64,000 nucleotides of DNA from Anisakis pegreffii (Eukaryota > Nematoda > Chromadorea > Rhabditida > Anisakidae): the NCBI GenBank assembly GCA_035041965.1, contig JAPYMA010003022.1, positions 62,001 through 126,000 on the forward strand. Reading direction: 5' to 3'. Below, piece after piece: positions 13,001 through 26,274 of the stretch (position 1 is the first letter of the stretch; each line of letters starts with the position of its first letter). Made by a program: the position numbers and the translations under genes. Below the pieces are notes generated by a model, which saw nothing but the letters and a program-made list of their open reading frames with translations, ran no database searches and was not told the origin of the DNA.

Positions 13001-16000
13001 TATTATATGAGGATTTCCCACTTCAGTTCTAATGTTACTTTCATCGAATATCAAAGGAATTTTGACGGACCTCGATGGAACTTTCACGAAAAATTGTTTG
13101 ATTTTCAGACTCGTTGAGCTTTTTGTTATTTTCAGACTTTGTTAGTTTTGAGCATTTTTGGTAGTTTCGGAGGTATTTCATGTAAGAGTCCCGACGGATT
13201 TTCGGCTTATGTGATTGGCTTGATTGAATTTTTGTTTCTATATTTGAAGGCTGCCGTACTAATAACTGGCCTACCTGATCGCGATCGTGTCATGGAGAAA
13301 ATTATCAACTTCAAAACGAAGTTTGCCTTCGAAGCGTTGACGATGAAGAAGTATATACAGGTTAGCGATTTCTACTCATTATTATTACTGTTTCTGTTGT
13401 TGCTGTTTTCATTGTCATTGTTATCGTTATTATCATTATTATCGCTGCTGATAGTATTGTCACTCTCTTTACTGTCATCTGTCAACGTTCAAGAGCTCAG
13501 CAGAGGAGAATTTTGTGGGCGACATCGAATTACTAATGGAACCACTGACAAAAGTCTACCCGTTATCGTCAGACATCGATGATAAATTAAAAGCCAAATG
13601 GGATTCAATGTTTGATGAGTACGGCCGAGGTGTTTGTATGTACAGAACGGTTGAATTACATCGGTTAGATTTTCGCGATTCTCATTGAAGTGTCAGTACT
13701 GAATGCCTATTTTAACATTTTGAATTTAATGTATTTTGCAAAATCAGTTCCTTATATTGAGATACGAATACTTCTAAAGGAAACAGGAAATGAGCACCTC
13801 CCAAATGCAGAAATGAGCATATGACCTTATAAACTTTAGATAACCCAGTATATAGAGATGAACTAAAATAACAAAAGGGACGTTTGAAAATGATGAGATT
13901 TTAGTTTGATCTGAGAAGTAGAATTTCCAGATGAATATTTTGCGATAAGTTTTGTGAGCGATGAAGACAGATTTCAAGGTAGTGAACCCGTGTTCCGATT
14001 TCAGACTGCTGCTGGACGGAGTTCCAGTAAAGGATCGTGGTGAAATCTGGATGATTTGCTCGGGTGCAGCTGCCGAAATGTCGTTGAATAACGGTTATTA
14101 TTTGGATTTATTGGGCAAGAGTCGCGGAAAGTACATTTTAGCGTTAGAAGAAATTGAACGCGATTTGCATCGGTTAGTTGCGATTAAATTGTTCTTTATT
14201 TGTTAATCAGCAAATTTGAGTATTTTATCTAACGGTATTGATTTGATTAATGTCAGCTCAGTTCGTTCCTAATACATTGATCATTAACAAACTTTTCCTC
14301 TTGATGATTTTGAAACAATGCATTGTTCAGTTCACTGCCGGAACATCCAGCGTTTCAACAAGGACCAGGGATAGACGCACTGCGAAGGATTTTGACTGCT
14401 TACGCGTTCAGAAATCCGAATATTGGTATGTTTTGGATGTCGCAAGTATTATTTTATGAGTTTTATTATTATTATTGTTATTATTATTATTGCCAGTGCT
14501 GTTATCATTGATGTGACATGATTAAGGCTATTGTCAAGCAATGAACATCGTCGGTAGTGTCTTGTTGCTATTCAACAATGAAGAGGAAGCGTTCTGGTTG
14601 CTGGTGGCTATCTGTGAGCGTTTATTACCCGATTATTACAACACAAAAGTGGTGGGCGCATTGGTGGACCAAGGTGTTTCATCTGATTTATTCTTGTAAT
14701 CAACGAGCAATTTCCGTCTTCTCTTGATCTTCGCTCTCAGAATTTGCTCGTTTTATCAAAAATGAAATTTGTTTTCGGCTGAATAACCTTTGAGTACTTA
14801 TTTCATTCGTTTTCATTCGACTGTTCATTGAACTATGTCGTGCTCTTTGCTTATCATCCAATCGTTCATTTGTGGAATGAATTTTTGTGTAATCTTTACA
14901 AAAACATGCGATTTTTCTGAAAAATTTCTATTTTTTGGTTCGTTCAGAGCGCTTAGTTATATGCAAAATAATTGAGCATTTATGAGAATTATTCTCCGAG
15001 AGTAATATGGAGAAAGTTTTACAGGTGTTTTCGCAGACATTGTTCAAAAATTGCTACCTGAGTTACATACGAAGCTGAAAGAGTTAGGATTGGACGATAT
15101 GATAGCGCTATCGTGGTTTTTAACGGTATTCCTGAATGCAGTCAAGTTTGACGCAGCAATTCATATTCTCGACTTGTTTTTCTACGATGGCTCGAAGGTG
15201 AATTGCAGAGAAAATTTTCAGCTGATTTATGAAGTTACGAAGTTCTCATCCAATTTTTTGATGAACACCATATGATGGGAAAATGATCCGTCCGTTTTCA
15301 TTCGAAACTCCATGTAAGATCTCGTGGAATTATCGGAATTTCAATGACAATCTGATAAAGGTTCTCATTGAAGGTGATGTTCCAAGTTGCGTTGCAAATC
15401 CTCAAAGAGAATCAGAACGAAATTTTGGAAGCGCGAGACGACGGTGAAGCACTTTTGTTGTTGACGAGGTTTACGGATAGACTGATCGACAGAGAATGTG
15501 GTGAGGGTGGTGAAGAAGATAAGGTGAGTTGTGCGATTAATTTGGGACGGGGCTTTGCGAGATGTACTTTTTGTTGAGAGTATTCATGTATTCAGTTAGA
15601 CCACAAACTCGTCACCATTCATCGGATTTCAGATTTATATTGGGCAATTATTGTCGCAGTCGTATTTGAATTTCGGTGAAGAGTTAAACAACGAAATGAT
15701 CGAAAAGTTACGTTTGAAGTATCGACTCAAAGTGGTTCAGGTAATCTTTTTATCGAAGTTGTTATTAGATGTTACTGATCACTTTGGAAGGAATTTCACG
15801 AATTCATCTGATTTTTTGGATGTTTCGTTCTGAGTTCAGTTCGAATTGTTCGGAAAGCGTTCATGTTTTGTTTGCAGAATCTAGAAGATAATCAGATGCG
15901 AAGTATCATCAAGAGTGTTGGTTCGGAATGTAAGTTCTCGAGTGAGGAATTGGAAACGTTGTATAACGTTATAAAGGTATGTTTGTGCTTGGGAAGTGTA

Positions 16001-19000
16001 GCATAATATTTGCGTAAATCTTCAACTCGTGTTCAGAATCTTTCAATTGTGACAAATAAAAGAGAAAATGAATGAATGATTAAGGGACTGAGTAGATGTT
16101 GTTGGTAATCGTGCTTCTAATAGTAATGATAATAATGATTAATGGATGGTAACAACGAATAAATAGACGGATGAAAAGCTTCCAGGAAGAGCACCTTCTG
16201 TGGCGAAGTCGATTCATGGGCAACGCAGGTGACGGGTCATCGAAGGGTGGTGAAGGTGTGCTGGAAAGACCGAAGCCTGATCCATGCACCCAGTCACAAT
16301 ATCGTCTCGATTTCGAAATTTTCTCACATATTTTCCCTCGTTTACTGCCCTGGCAAATCAATCCACTGTTCACTGTTCGCGCGTTCAGAGTATGTTTTAT
16401 AGTTTTTTTTTCAACAGTGTTTTGAATGAATTAAGGTGATAGTTGAACGATTTGAATGCATAAAGTTTTAGAAAATTGCGAAGATTATTCGAGGATTTTG
16501 TTTGGAATTCATCGATATCCATAGTGAGTGCCATATAAATGTAGTGTGTCGTTTGCAGTTATTGGATTCAAGTGATACCGGATTGTTGACATTCCGCGAT
16601 GTAGCGTGTTTGTTGTCATCGTTGCTCAAAGGCGATACTACGGAAAAAATTTCTGTTTTTTATAGGTAGTTGATTGAGATATTTATGTTAGAACTGTTAT
16701 TGTTGTGTGTATTAGTATAATTTCCGATGTGAATATGGTAATTTAAACAGAGTTTCGACAGAAATGAATTTATTTGAAATTCAGTGATTTTTCAGGTGTC
16801 ATATACCTCCAGCCTTCAACATGTCTGATCTTGACGATATTATACCGCCGCACTTACAAAATTTTGAAGGTTAGTCTAAATTTTAGTGAAGTTCTTTCGA
16901 CGTATTCGTGAAAAAGTAAGAGGTTATATGAGTAAATATCAGTCGAATCAGTGTTAAGAGATTGTTAGGAGTGTGGTCACTTTTACAGAAGATATGAGGG
17001 GAGGATTGAGTAAGGGAACAGATTAGTTTTCAAGTGTAACTTCAAGCTTCTAGATGATACAGAAGTCGGAGTGGAGGCAACAGACGCATTGGGCAGTCCT
17101 CTGCAGACTTCACCAAGTCATTTCGGTGATTACACTTCTGCGGGGGTGCATCAGAAAGGTATCACTATTGATTCAAGACGCAAGCATTCGTCAGATCTCG
17201 ATGAAACACCAAAGAGTGGAAGTATATTCAGCGATTTAGGTGAGTTTCGCGATGTGTTTTTGTTTGTTTTCATTAAAATTTTGAATGTATCTCGGTGACA
17301 CCAAAAATTTTTCCATCAGTATTATTTCATCGGAAAATGTTACGAACTGACTTGCGATTTTGGAGGATTTTTTCGGGAAATGCCGCTGATTTTTGCGGCT
17401 AAACGATCCCAACTGATTTAGATCTAGGAAATTTTACTGGAAAAACGGTTCCGCATATTTGTGTTTAAGTTTTCGGCTTTAAGTGATTTTTAAATTCCAA
17501 ATTCGAATGTGTCAATTTCAAATTTTAGGCTTGAAAGGTAAATTATCGAGAAGTTATAATGATGAGGAATCAGTAAGTTATAATAGTGGCAGTAGTTATA
17601 CTAGTGGCGCTGATGGAACCGTCAGTCAACAGATGATCGCATCTGGAGCCATGAAGCCATCAAAATCAAGCCCTGTAGGGGGGAATGGAGATAGAACCGG
17701 AGCTGATTTGATGGGCGAAAGCGTGCAACGGGAACGAAGTGCAACAGACTTCAGTGATTTATCGCCATCGGGTTCGTATGAAAGTTTAAATATTGCTTGT
17801 TTTATTTTAATATAGTAATATTGTTCAATATAGTAAATATAGTAACATTTCAATACATTTTATATATTGTTCATTTTAATATAGTATTCAATACTTCATT
17901 TCGAAATACTGAAGTGTTTCATTGGTGTGAACTGTGTTCGTTGAGTGAATCAGTGTAACGTCTGTCGTGAATAAAGATATTCACGATTTTTTGATTCATC
18001 CTTAGTGTGCAATATCTATCTCTTATCAAATTATTCCATCTTATTTTTGAACATATCGAAAATATTTTATTTCTGTAATACATATCTCACGTCATTTTAT
18101 ATAACATCATTTCCTCTTATCGTGCCATAATCTAACTAATATTATGAAGCAAAATTTGTTCTGCTGATTGTTGTTGTGTACGTGTAAGTAAATCGAACGT
18201 TTGCTCTTAATGCTCTGCCTCAACACGTCCAACGGCACCACACCATATAACCCTTTCAAAACAACGTCAACGTTGAGACTGAGAAGTTATTCGAATGAAA
18301 CGAATAAGCTTCGATGAGTTTTCAGCGGGTTTTTGATGGAAAACAATTAGTTTCTATGAGTAAAATCCTATGAGCTATATTTTTGATTTTGGAATCGTGA
18401 AAAGTAAATGGAGTTGGAATGAGTGTTTCGTTGCTCGTCTTTCAGAAACGTATTCGCTCGTTGAAGATTCTCAACTGGAAACGATGCAATGCTTGAGGGA
18501 ACGTATGAAAACTGTGACAGATCAGACGGCGAATGCTGCGCAAAATTCGGATGAATCTCCTTCGAAATCGCGTCAATCCAACGCTGGTTCACTACCAAAC
18601 ATTAATCAGGTATTTTTTGATCGTAATTTATCCGAAGTCTGATTTTTTTAAATTTGTTCTTTTTTCGCAGAATGAGAATTTTTGTATACTAATTGTGATT
18701 CAGTTTTGCTTTTCAATAATTTTACGTTTGGTTTTTTTGTTCAGTTTCGTAATTTTTGCTTAGAATTATCAATTTTCAGATTCAGTTTATTCAACTGTGG
18801 AAAACTTTCTATGATATTTTGAATATGGATACCAATGAGCAACCATTGTTTCAATCGCTCGCTGTAGTCGGTTCGTTAGTTTACAGGATGTTTTTTCAGT
18901 AGAGGATGATTCGCCAGATAAATTTTTGTAGCTCATTCCGAACGTCTTTCTATGATTCTGTTGTAATTTGATTTTTGGATTCATAATTCAAGTCAAATTT

Positions 19001-19940
19001 TTTGTATGCATAGTGATAATAATATCACAACATCTTTGTGACGCAAATGTTTCTTCATCTTGTAAAGAAGATAGAAAAGTAACAAATATTGCTCGTTAAC
19101 GAAACGTTTGAAATAAAGTAAATGTGAAAACAATTAATTGCAGGAACACTTTTACTACAGTTGGGTGAAACCCACAAATGGCCTCAAAAACGTTTGGAAA
19201 CAGATTTGGCTGATGCTATCGAAACAATTGTTGATGGGAGTGGTGCTGGTGGTGGTGAGAGTGGTGAGGAAGGCACCCCTGAAGACTCGATGAAAACAAC
19301 GACTCCCGGTGATGTGGCTTGCCAGATGGAATCTAAATCCCAGAAGACACCCGATTCCCAGAATGAACCAGTTTCGTCGAGCAGTGGTGATCTGAAATCA
19401 TGGTAGACTCCGTTTCTGTGTTAAAATTTCGTTTTTAGTTTAATAATTTGATGTTTTGGATTCGTATTCACGATTATGCAATTATGTGATTATGGTAGGT
19501 AGATTATAGTTTATAAAATCGAACGGGGTAGTTATTAGATAAGAACATATTTTGCAGATAAATTTGAATGCTCAATGAACAGAAGAATGTGATAATTTAA
19601 TGCTGGTTTTAAATTGCTTATGGTATTGAAAATGTTCAGTTTAATGGATGACGAATGGAGGCTGAACTGTGAGCAGATCGTAGCATCGATTCTAACTGAA
19701 CCGTCGTTGGCAGGTTTCTTCGATCAGAGGTGCAACGTTTTATCGTAATTACTGCGAGCATTATGATTGCTGATGTGATGTGTGATTTTATCATCGCTGT
19801 TATTGTTTGAGATGCGAGTATCGTTCATCGAGAAATCTTTCAGATACTCGATATGTGATCTAGTGCACGAGTATCGCAAGGATCGCTACACAACTCCTTC
19901 GACTCCAAAAGATACCGCCGCATCAATTATAATTGTTTGA
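9744..19940 (+). CDS. tbc-9: TBC1D8/9-family Rab GTPase-activating protein
   Basis: 29 exons: 9744-9790, 10141-10316, 10445-10510, 10662-10754, 11028-11111, 11362-11495, 11941-12083, 12191-12337, 12401-12533, 12830-12946, 13250-13360, 13494-13663, 14005-14172, 14331-14425, 14527-14673, 15025-15197, 15374-15523, 15633-15740, 15878-15976, 16186-16389, 16559-16665, 16796-16869, 17054-17239, 17529-17771, 18446-18609, 18780-18870, 19144-19402, 19640-19729, 19844-19940; 3876 bases, 1291 aa, in phase throughout. The family speeds GTP hydrolysis on Rab GTPases and binds membranes through GRAM domains. Start [10 protein letters not shown] and FVLQRRKGH match TBC1D9. First GRAM is about aa 135-210, second about 285-375, TBC about 475-690 with both catalytic fingers: Arg in IERDLHR (~529) and Gln in GYCQAMN (~565). 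One EF-hand-like loop ([12 protein letters not shown], ~858) ends in Asp rather than the usual Glu. A Ser-rich tail precedes a conserved [12 protein letters not shown] end. Exon 27 must splice at TG/GTAGAC; reading on would stop at once. Some acceptors are weak (AAAG, GAAG). Confidence 0.92.
10048..10082. repeat. (AAT)n microsatellite
   Basis: About 12 AAT units in the first intron of the TBC gene. Similar but imperfect ATT-rich tracts recur in its later introns (near 12550-12660 and 13376-13450). Confidence 0.95.
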
Positions 19941-20501
19941 AGACACTCCATGAAATGATTGTGGAATATTATTATTATTATTATTGAAATATTATTGTCT
20001 CGAATTGGTATATGTATAACGATTGCATTTGTGCGATTTGTTATGTTATTCCAATTGCGTTCAGTAAGGTTTACCTATTCACGTGGATTTGTTTCTGTCC
20101 ATACGACGTGTAATTGAAAACCGCGAATTTTTATGCGAATGAGAATAACTTTTGAATGATTATTTTGTCTCTGATTTATTTACGTTTTGCCAGTTATTAT
20201 TTATATTGTTCATTGTTTAATTGTTTATGTTGGAGTATTTTGTTTATGAGTTGGTTAATTTATTCATTCTTATGCATATTCACTGAGATTGTTAATTGAT
20301 TCTGTTCGCTTTTTATGATTATCGCTGACCGTTGCACTCACAAATTGACAAGTTTTATTTGGAACAGTTCCTTTGGCGGAATTCCCTTGCTGGTGATCTT
20401 ATCATTCTCGACTTCCATAATCAGTGATAATCATGCCTGTATTCATATCTTCTAGTAGGTAGCCATACGTTCCATTGTATTTTTGTTATAATTATTTATT
20501 A

Positions 20502-20790
20502 TTACCTGGATTACCTGGATTGGCAATCAGGCTGTCAAACGTTTGTAACGTTGCTGGCCACAATGCTCGCGTTTCGTTCACACTGTTTCAGCCTTGATTG
20601 ACACCACCCCGCTGGCTAGGCGAGCAGGCCAACCGAACACAACCGAGTAATTGATTAGTTGACGTGAATACTTTGCATAATTAAACATAGCCAAATACCA
20701 GTCCAATAAGTAATCACAACTCTAATAAAATAAATATTCCGTCGATCGCTCACAGCGATTAACAGAAGAACTACTCGATGTCCGAGTAAC
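20502..20790 (-). repeat. Dispersed repeat, copy 2 (inverted)
   Basis: Reverse-complement copy of the block at 2156-2440, matched end to end with scattered substitutions and small indels. It begins (reading inward on +) TACCTGGATTACCTGGATTGG, in which the TACCTGGAT end unit is doubled, and ends CATCGAGT-like sequence followed by GTAAC. It lies 560 bases after the TBC gene stop and runs into a very AT-rich tract. Confidence 0.85.
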
Positions 20791-20960
20791 AATAATAAAC
20801 TTATTTATTATAATTATAATAATACATTTATTATTATATAATTATTATTATCTTATTATATTTTCTTATCTTATATAGTTATTTTTATTATATAATAATA
20901 ATTATTATAGTTATCTTAATTATTATTATTTATTATTATTATCACTATCATTATTATTGT
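20791..20960. repeat. A/T-only low-complexity tract
   Basis: Irregular ATT/TTA/TATAA repeats, almost free of G and C, directly abutting the inner end of repeat copy 2. Contains many short palindromic TATAATTATA-type units. Confidence 0.85.
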
Positions 20961-21495
20961 TTTTACGATAACAATCATATCTTCCATTTATAATTATATC
21001 ACATTCATAATCTGAGCACCTTCACGCAACAGTCTTTCCTGTCATATCGTGCATAACAATATCGTTCATTATTTACGCATGTATATATTCATTACTATTT
21101 CTGTTTGATTGTATTAATTCAGTTGGTTCATTTCTTTTGGAATGTATAATGCAATTCTTTGAAAAGCAAAGTAACTCTAATTTCATCTTGTGATCATTCT
21201 AATGACCGTTTTATTGTACAGTTTTGTAAATTAGGGAAGTGCCTTTGAGGTTTTCGCTTTCCCTTTCTGTTTCTTTAAAGTTGTGTTCAATTTTCTACGG
21301 GAATCCGCTTTGCTTCATTTATTTGGGTTTATTTTATGTGGTAATTTTTTGCTGTTTTCGCTTGTGCGCTGTAATTTTGTTTGTAATTGGTTGTGTGCAA
21401 TGGGTTCAGCTGTAGCACTTCCATTATTCTCGTATCGTTGTGATTGCATTCTCTTGAACATGAACCCTCATTGAATGTGAACTAATGTGTTGAAG

Positions 21496-21646
21496 GGACG
21501 CGAAAAACCCGGGGACAAGGAAAGTCGAAGACGAAATTTCGCAGTGGAAGACCCGAAAATGTGATCGGCTCGATGAACGTCGAGGACGGGGTCTCCGAAA
21601 TTCCCCTATCCTCACAACACACTAATGTGAACCACTTTTGTTATTA
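21496..21646 (+). CDS. Candidate isolated terminal exon
   Basis: After a TGTTGAAG acceptor there is an open frame to TAA at 21644-21646, in a stretch richer in G+C than its surroundings. The translation is basic then acidic (TRKTRGQGKSKTKFRSGRPE, then NVIGSMNVEDGVSEIPLSS) and looks protein-like. ATTAAA overlaps the stop. No upstream exon was found, and the TBC gene already ends with its family C terminus 1.5 kb earlier. It may be an alternative 3' exon, an exon of a small gene, or chance. Confidence 0.25.
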
Positions 21647-22493
21647 AACTATACTCATTGCCTCAAAATCAGCCCTCTCCCTCCCATCGTCCGATTACAA
21701 GTTGCATTCTAAAAGTATACGTTTAAAAGTTCTTCCTTATTGTTAGGAAATTTCAATACCAACTCCAGTTTTAACTTAATGAAATGGTTCGGTCATTTCC
21801 GCTCATTATCAGTTCAGCGAAAGAAGTGGCCCCCAGGGAGTAGCGCTCATGATTCGGTTCCATATTCACGAAAACATTTAAGGTGTTTCTGTTCTGCTTT
21901 GTATTATGCTATTTGAGTCCTTGAAATTGCAGTTCAATAAAAGTATTTTCTATTGCGATTTGTTCAATTTCATGTAAACATATCCCTTGCAAACAAATAC
22001 ATATGTGAAGAAATAGATGAATTTTATATCTCAAAAAAAACATTTTAAGAATTTGACTATTGTTAGAATAGTTATTAATCGAAATTTCGAATTGATCTGA
22101 GCAGATAGAATGGCAAATGAAACAATTAATCACTTCAACTGAGTGATAACAAATCGTATGCAAGCAAGCATCTACCATCTGTACAGTACAACGTCGTACT
22201 TCAGCCATATCTTTGACTGTACTCATGCATTCCCCTTATTTTGCGTAAAGCAATTAATTATCAGAGCAGACGGACACTTTTGTATGAGATTCATACGTGT
22301 TCCTATGATAAGCACTCAGTCTTGTAAGCAAAACATTAATTTCAGAATAATTAATCATCGATTTTACAATATCTAGTTCCATAAATGAGAGTGTGCATGT
22401 TTTTTGACTCCCTTCGTGCGAATTCCGTTGAATCAAGTCAAGTATAAGCATGATTATAAAGCATGATTATAAATATGACCAGCCGTATAGTAC

Positions 22494-22738
22494 CTCATGC
22501 GTCTCCGTCTCTCTCTTTCCTTTGTAACGAGAAATAAATCTTATTCTTCTCATCACATTATGTAACTCATCTCTGAGTTTCATTACAACAGGCTGAACTC
22601 CGCAGACGTTTCGTCTTTTCTTTGTCGGGTCGAAGAATTTTTTGAGAGAAGGACAGAGAATGACGAAGAATTTAAGTGTTTGTGGAGAAGACAAAAATGG
22701 AATCAATTTTCTTCAGATGGATCGGATCAGTCGCTGAG
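22494..22738. other. Coding-like segment of uncertain strand
   Basis: On +, after ACAACAG at 22591, a frame runs to TGA at 22738 and reads like protein (SADVSSFLCRVEEFFERR, NDEEFKCLWRRQKWNQF). On -, 22592-22494 is a 33-codon phase 0/0 exon candidate between GAGTTCAG and GTACTA (VVMKLRDELHNVMRRIRF). The two halves barely overlap, so either or neither may be real. No partner exons seen. Confidence 0.25.
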
Positions 22739-25700
22739 TTGATGGGAGTGTATAATTAATGAGTTTGGCTATTCGATAGAAGTGGTAAGTGCTTTTGGCA
22801 ACAACGAAAACCGCCAACGATTTGATTTCGATTCAAAAATGCATTAATTTTATTTTGTTATTGCATTTAGAAGGCGAAGTAACGGTTGAGAAATCAAATG
22901 GTGGCAGAGTATTGATGATGATGTGAATGGGGATGGGGCGAGGAAGATGTTAATGAGGACGACTGAAATAATGTTCGGAGATGAATGACAAAATGAACGA
23001 ATGATTTATAATTCATTGTTCGCGTTTTGTATTTTTGTATTTTCTTATTTTGTACATTATCACACACAAACACATTTATTCATTCACTATAAATTATTCA
23101 TTCTTCGATTAACATTTCAAGCAAACCAAAAAACTAAACAAATTCATTGACAACCCTTTAAGAATTTGTTTTTCTTCAATGATTTAAGACTCTTTGAAAG
23201 AATTTATCGCGGGGAGGTATATCGTTTTGTTGTTCTCGTTTTCTCTTGATTCGTTTTGCTCTTTCATTCGTATCTGATCAATCTTTTTTGTTAGAGTAAT
23301 GGCACAAAAATAGAATCGCTGATTGGAAAATGCTCTCCCATTCTTACTGCAGTAATTTTCGATATTATGGAATAGTATGTTTTACGCCGCAACTGTTATC
23401 CAGTGCATCGGAATTTCTGAGCGAAACTAAATTTCAGATTCCGAATGGTGTTCGGTTGCGATCGTAAAAATTCGCTGACGAATGATCAATCCGAAGGTGA
23501 TTAATCCATGTGGAATCATGAAAGATGAAGAATCATCAGATGAAAAGCGCCAAACACGACCAGTCGTTGTGTAGATCAACTCACAAAATTTTGAAAAGCT
23601 TGTAAGAGATAAGATATAAACATGAAAATCTTCATGTACTATTGTACTATTGTATAGGATCGACTGTATGATGCTATGTAAATCGCTCATAGATGTGTTA
23701 ATCTGAACAGTACAGGAGAAGTGCAGCTTTCATTTGGAACGCAGTTATTAATGGTCATTGTGGGCACATTAGGACGTGCTTGACTGTGATAATGAGGGTT
23801 CCATGCATACGGAAAGAAAGCAAAAACGCTTTGTTAAATGAGATCCTGAATAGAAGCAAGACAATACAGAATGCTTTAAAAAGTGTTCTTTCGTCTTGTA
23901 TAAGATGTTCTTAATGTTGTCGTTATAAATCAGAAATACTCATCAGTTCATTCAATAGAATGGTAATGGTGAAATAGTTACAATTCTATGAAATTTTATG
24001 ATGAAATGGTTTTCAGTGTTACCATAGAATGTCAAAATTCATAACCACTTCATTTTGTGGTCATTCATATGATCGAAATGACACATCCAATCAATTGATG
24101 GAATCATAATAGTCGTCTATACTCATAACAAGAATCATATGAGCAGAGAGGCTAGTCGTAATAATCAGAGCATTACAATAAGAATGGACATTTTCATGAA
24201 AAATTCATGTGCTGGAAAAAACATTGAATAGGAAACAAGAGCTATGAAACGAATGCACAAAATCAATTGAAGGCAATAAAAATGAAATATTCTGTTTTTT
24301 TCCAATTGCTTGAAAAAACAACAATTTATTCATAGGAGAGCAAAAAAACATAGGAGAGGCTGATGACAAGAAGGTCTTATGTTTTCCTGCTCTCTAGTTC
24401 TTATCTTTTCAGTGCTCAGCCGTTTGTGATTGTTTCTGCAAATGCACAAACGTCCGTACATTACGCGGCTAATCAAATCTGACTGTAAGAATTCGAGATT
24501 TTATATTGCAAATGTTTAACGTAAGTTGCGAATAGACAATAAATCCGATCCAATAACACATTCTTGTTTATGCGCTTAATTTATTCATTTGATTAGTTCG
24601 AAAGTGGTGAGGAGATAATAAGAAAACGCGGATTTAATTTCCTGTTTCACATACACATACACACAAACATTCTGCAGTAACTGAATAATCGCATTCGATC
24701 ACAGTCAAGCAAGCACAGCTGCTTTCCGGTTTAGCTGGCCAATACTGTTTTTAAGCCAATGTTCGGTATTCATCACGAGAATGGACCGATTAGATGGCTT
24801 ATTTCACTCTTGATTGGAACTTTTGAGGATTATTATGATTTCGAAATTGGACATTGTGGTTTCGAATTTGATTGTGCGTATAGCTGTGGTTCTGATCTGC
24901 ACTCGTCAGTTAATTTCTAATTATGGTCAACAGTCTGAGTCACTCTCGCGTTGAATTACATAGTTTCTTTAACTCTAATCGATTCCATTAGCTTTGGGCT
25001 CTGCCGTTGAACAGACGAAGCAGAAGGTTGAGCTCAAGATTTTAGGCAGCCCCGACTGAATTGGCCTATATTATGACCTATTATTTTTTGCCGTTATCTT
25101 AATATTAATCTACTTGAGAGTCTCACTATGTGATGCATATCTCATACGATTGCTACTAACAGTTTCTCACTGTTTTTGTATTCACATGAATTGCAGCAAA
25201 GCGCTGCGTAACAATTGACCCATCAAGCGTTGTTTTCAAGCACTTGATCTTATAAAGGCAGAGATTTCATGTGAAAGATTATTTCAAATCATTATAAAGT
25301 ATTGCTTCTGAGCACGTATTCTGATGAATGGTGGAAACGAACAGCTCTTAGAAATCTTTTGATCCACAACTCAGATAACTCGATGCTGATATTTCAGTCT
25401 TTAGATGATGTGCGGTTTGGAAATTTGATGTGATCCTTTATTTCAGGAACAGTTCCATTTAAATTCTGCTTCTTAAATAGTTTGCGATTGTTTTGGCGAA
25501 CAAACAAAATTTTCACTGTATAAGTTCTTCATCGACCAAATTAATGTTTCGTATCAAACATAAACCTTATTCGATAATTTTGGTTCCCTTGGCTGAATTA
25601 CTGATCAAAATTCGAAGGTATCAGCTAACAAAAAGCATTACTGTACATTATTTGCAGCAGCAGATGTTCGAATAGTTGCCTCATTAAAAGCACATATTAT

Positions 25701-25929
25701 GCATAATTTAATGATGAATAATGTGGCGGTGGTCAGTGAATAATGTTTATGAGTACTATTTGATTTTATTTATGTGTGACTTAAATACATTTTAGTGTAT
25801 TCATCCGCTGTCGATCGTTTGCGAGAGACTTTATGATCAAACCCAAATGCCCTCTAAACCCATTATTGTCTGATGCGATTATGAAGTAATCCAGAATTCT
25901 AACATTTTTTACGGCCAACTACAAGTGAC

Positions 25930-26274
25930 ATGGAAACAATAATTGAAAGTGACTCCTCTCGGTATTATCCATTGGAAATTCATGATCCTAGCGAGAATTT
26001 CCAGAAGAGATACGATAAAAAAATAATCTTCATTAGAAATCTTATGATCAACGACAAATCCGTATGGGCTTGCCATATTGTTTTAATAATATTGTTGCTG
26101 GATGTTGAATTAAGGCGATAAAATCTTATAATTTTGAAACACATTCAACTGATTGTAATGCAGCAGCCGATAATTGCAAGATGAATGGCTTATTGTGGGT
26201 TAAATGTTGATTCATTGTGATTTTTCGAAATACAGGACACGAAGAGGAAGCATTTTCCGAGGACAGATGTGTGA
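25930..26274 (+). CDS. Candidate small two-exon gene
   Basis: ATG 25930 opens a protein-like frame (METIIESDSSRYYPLEIHD...). A donor (TCC/GTATGG) at 26062 joins in phase to an acceptor (AATACAG) at 26235 and a 12-codon last exon ending TGA, giving 56 aa. An alternative frame of the second exon (HEEEAFSEDRCVNYISNPP) is also protein-like, so the model is uncertain. No family recognised. Confidence 0.15.

Noticed and set aside
19401..19409. Stop codon TAG right after Trp in the TBC gene, suggesting the protein ends there
   Set aside because: The Trp codon spans a TG/GTAGAC donor, and the next exons encode the conserved C-terminal [19 protein letters not shown] block in phase.
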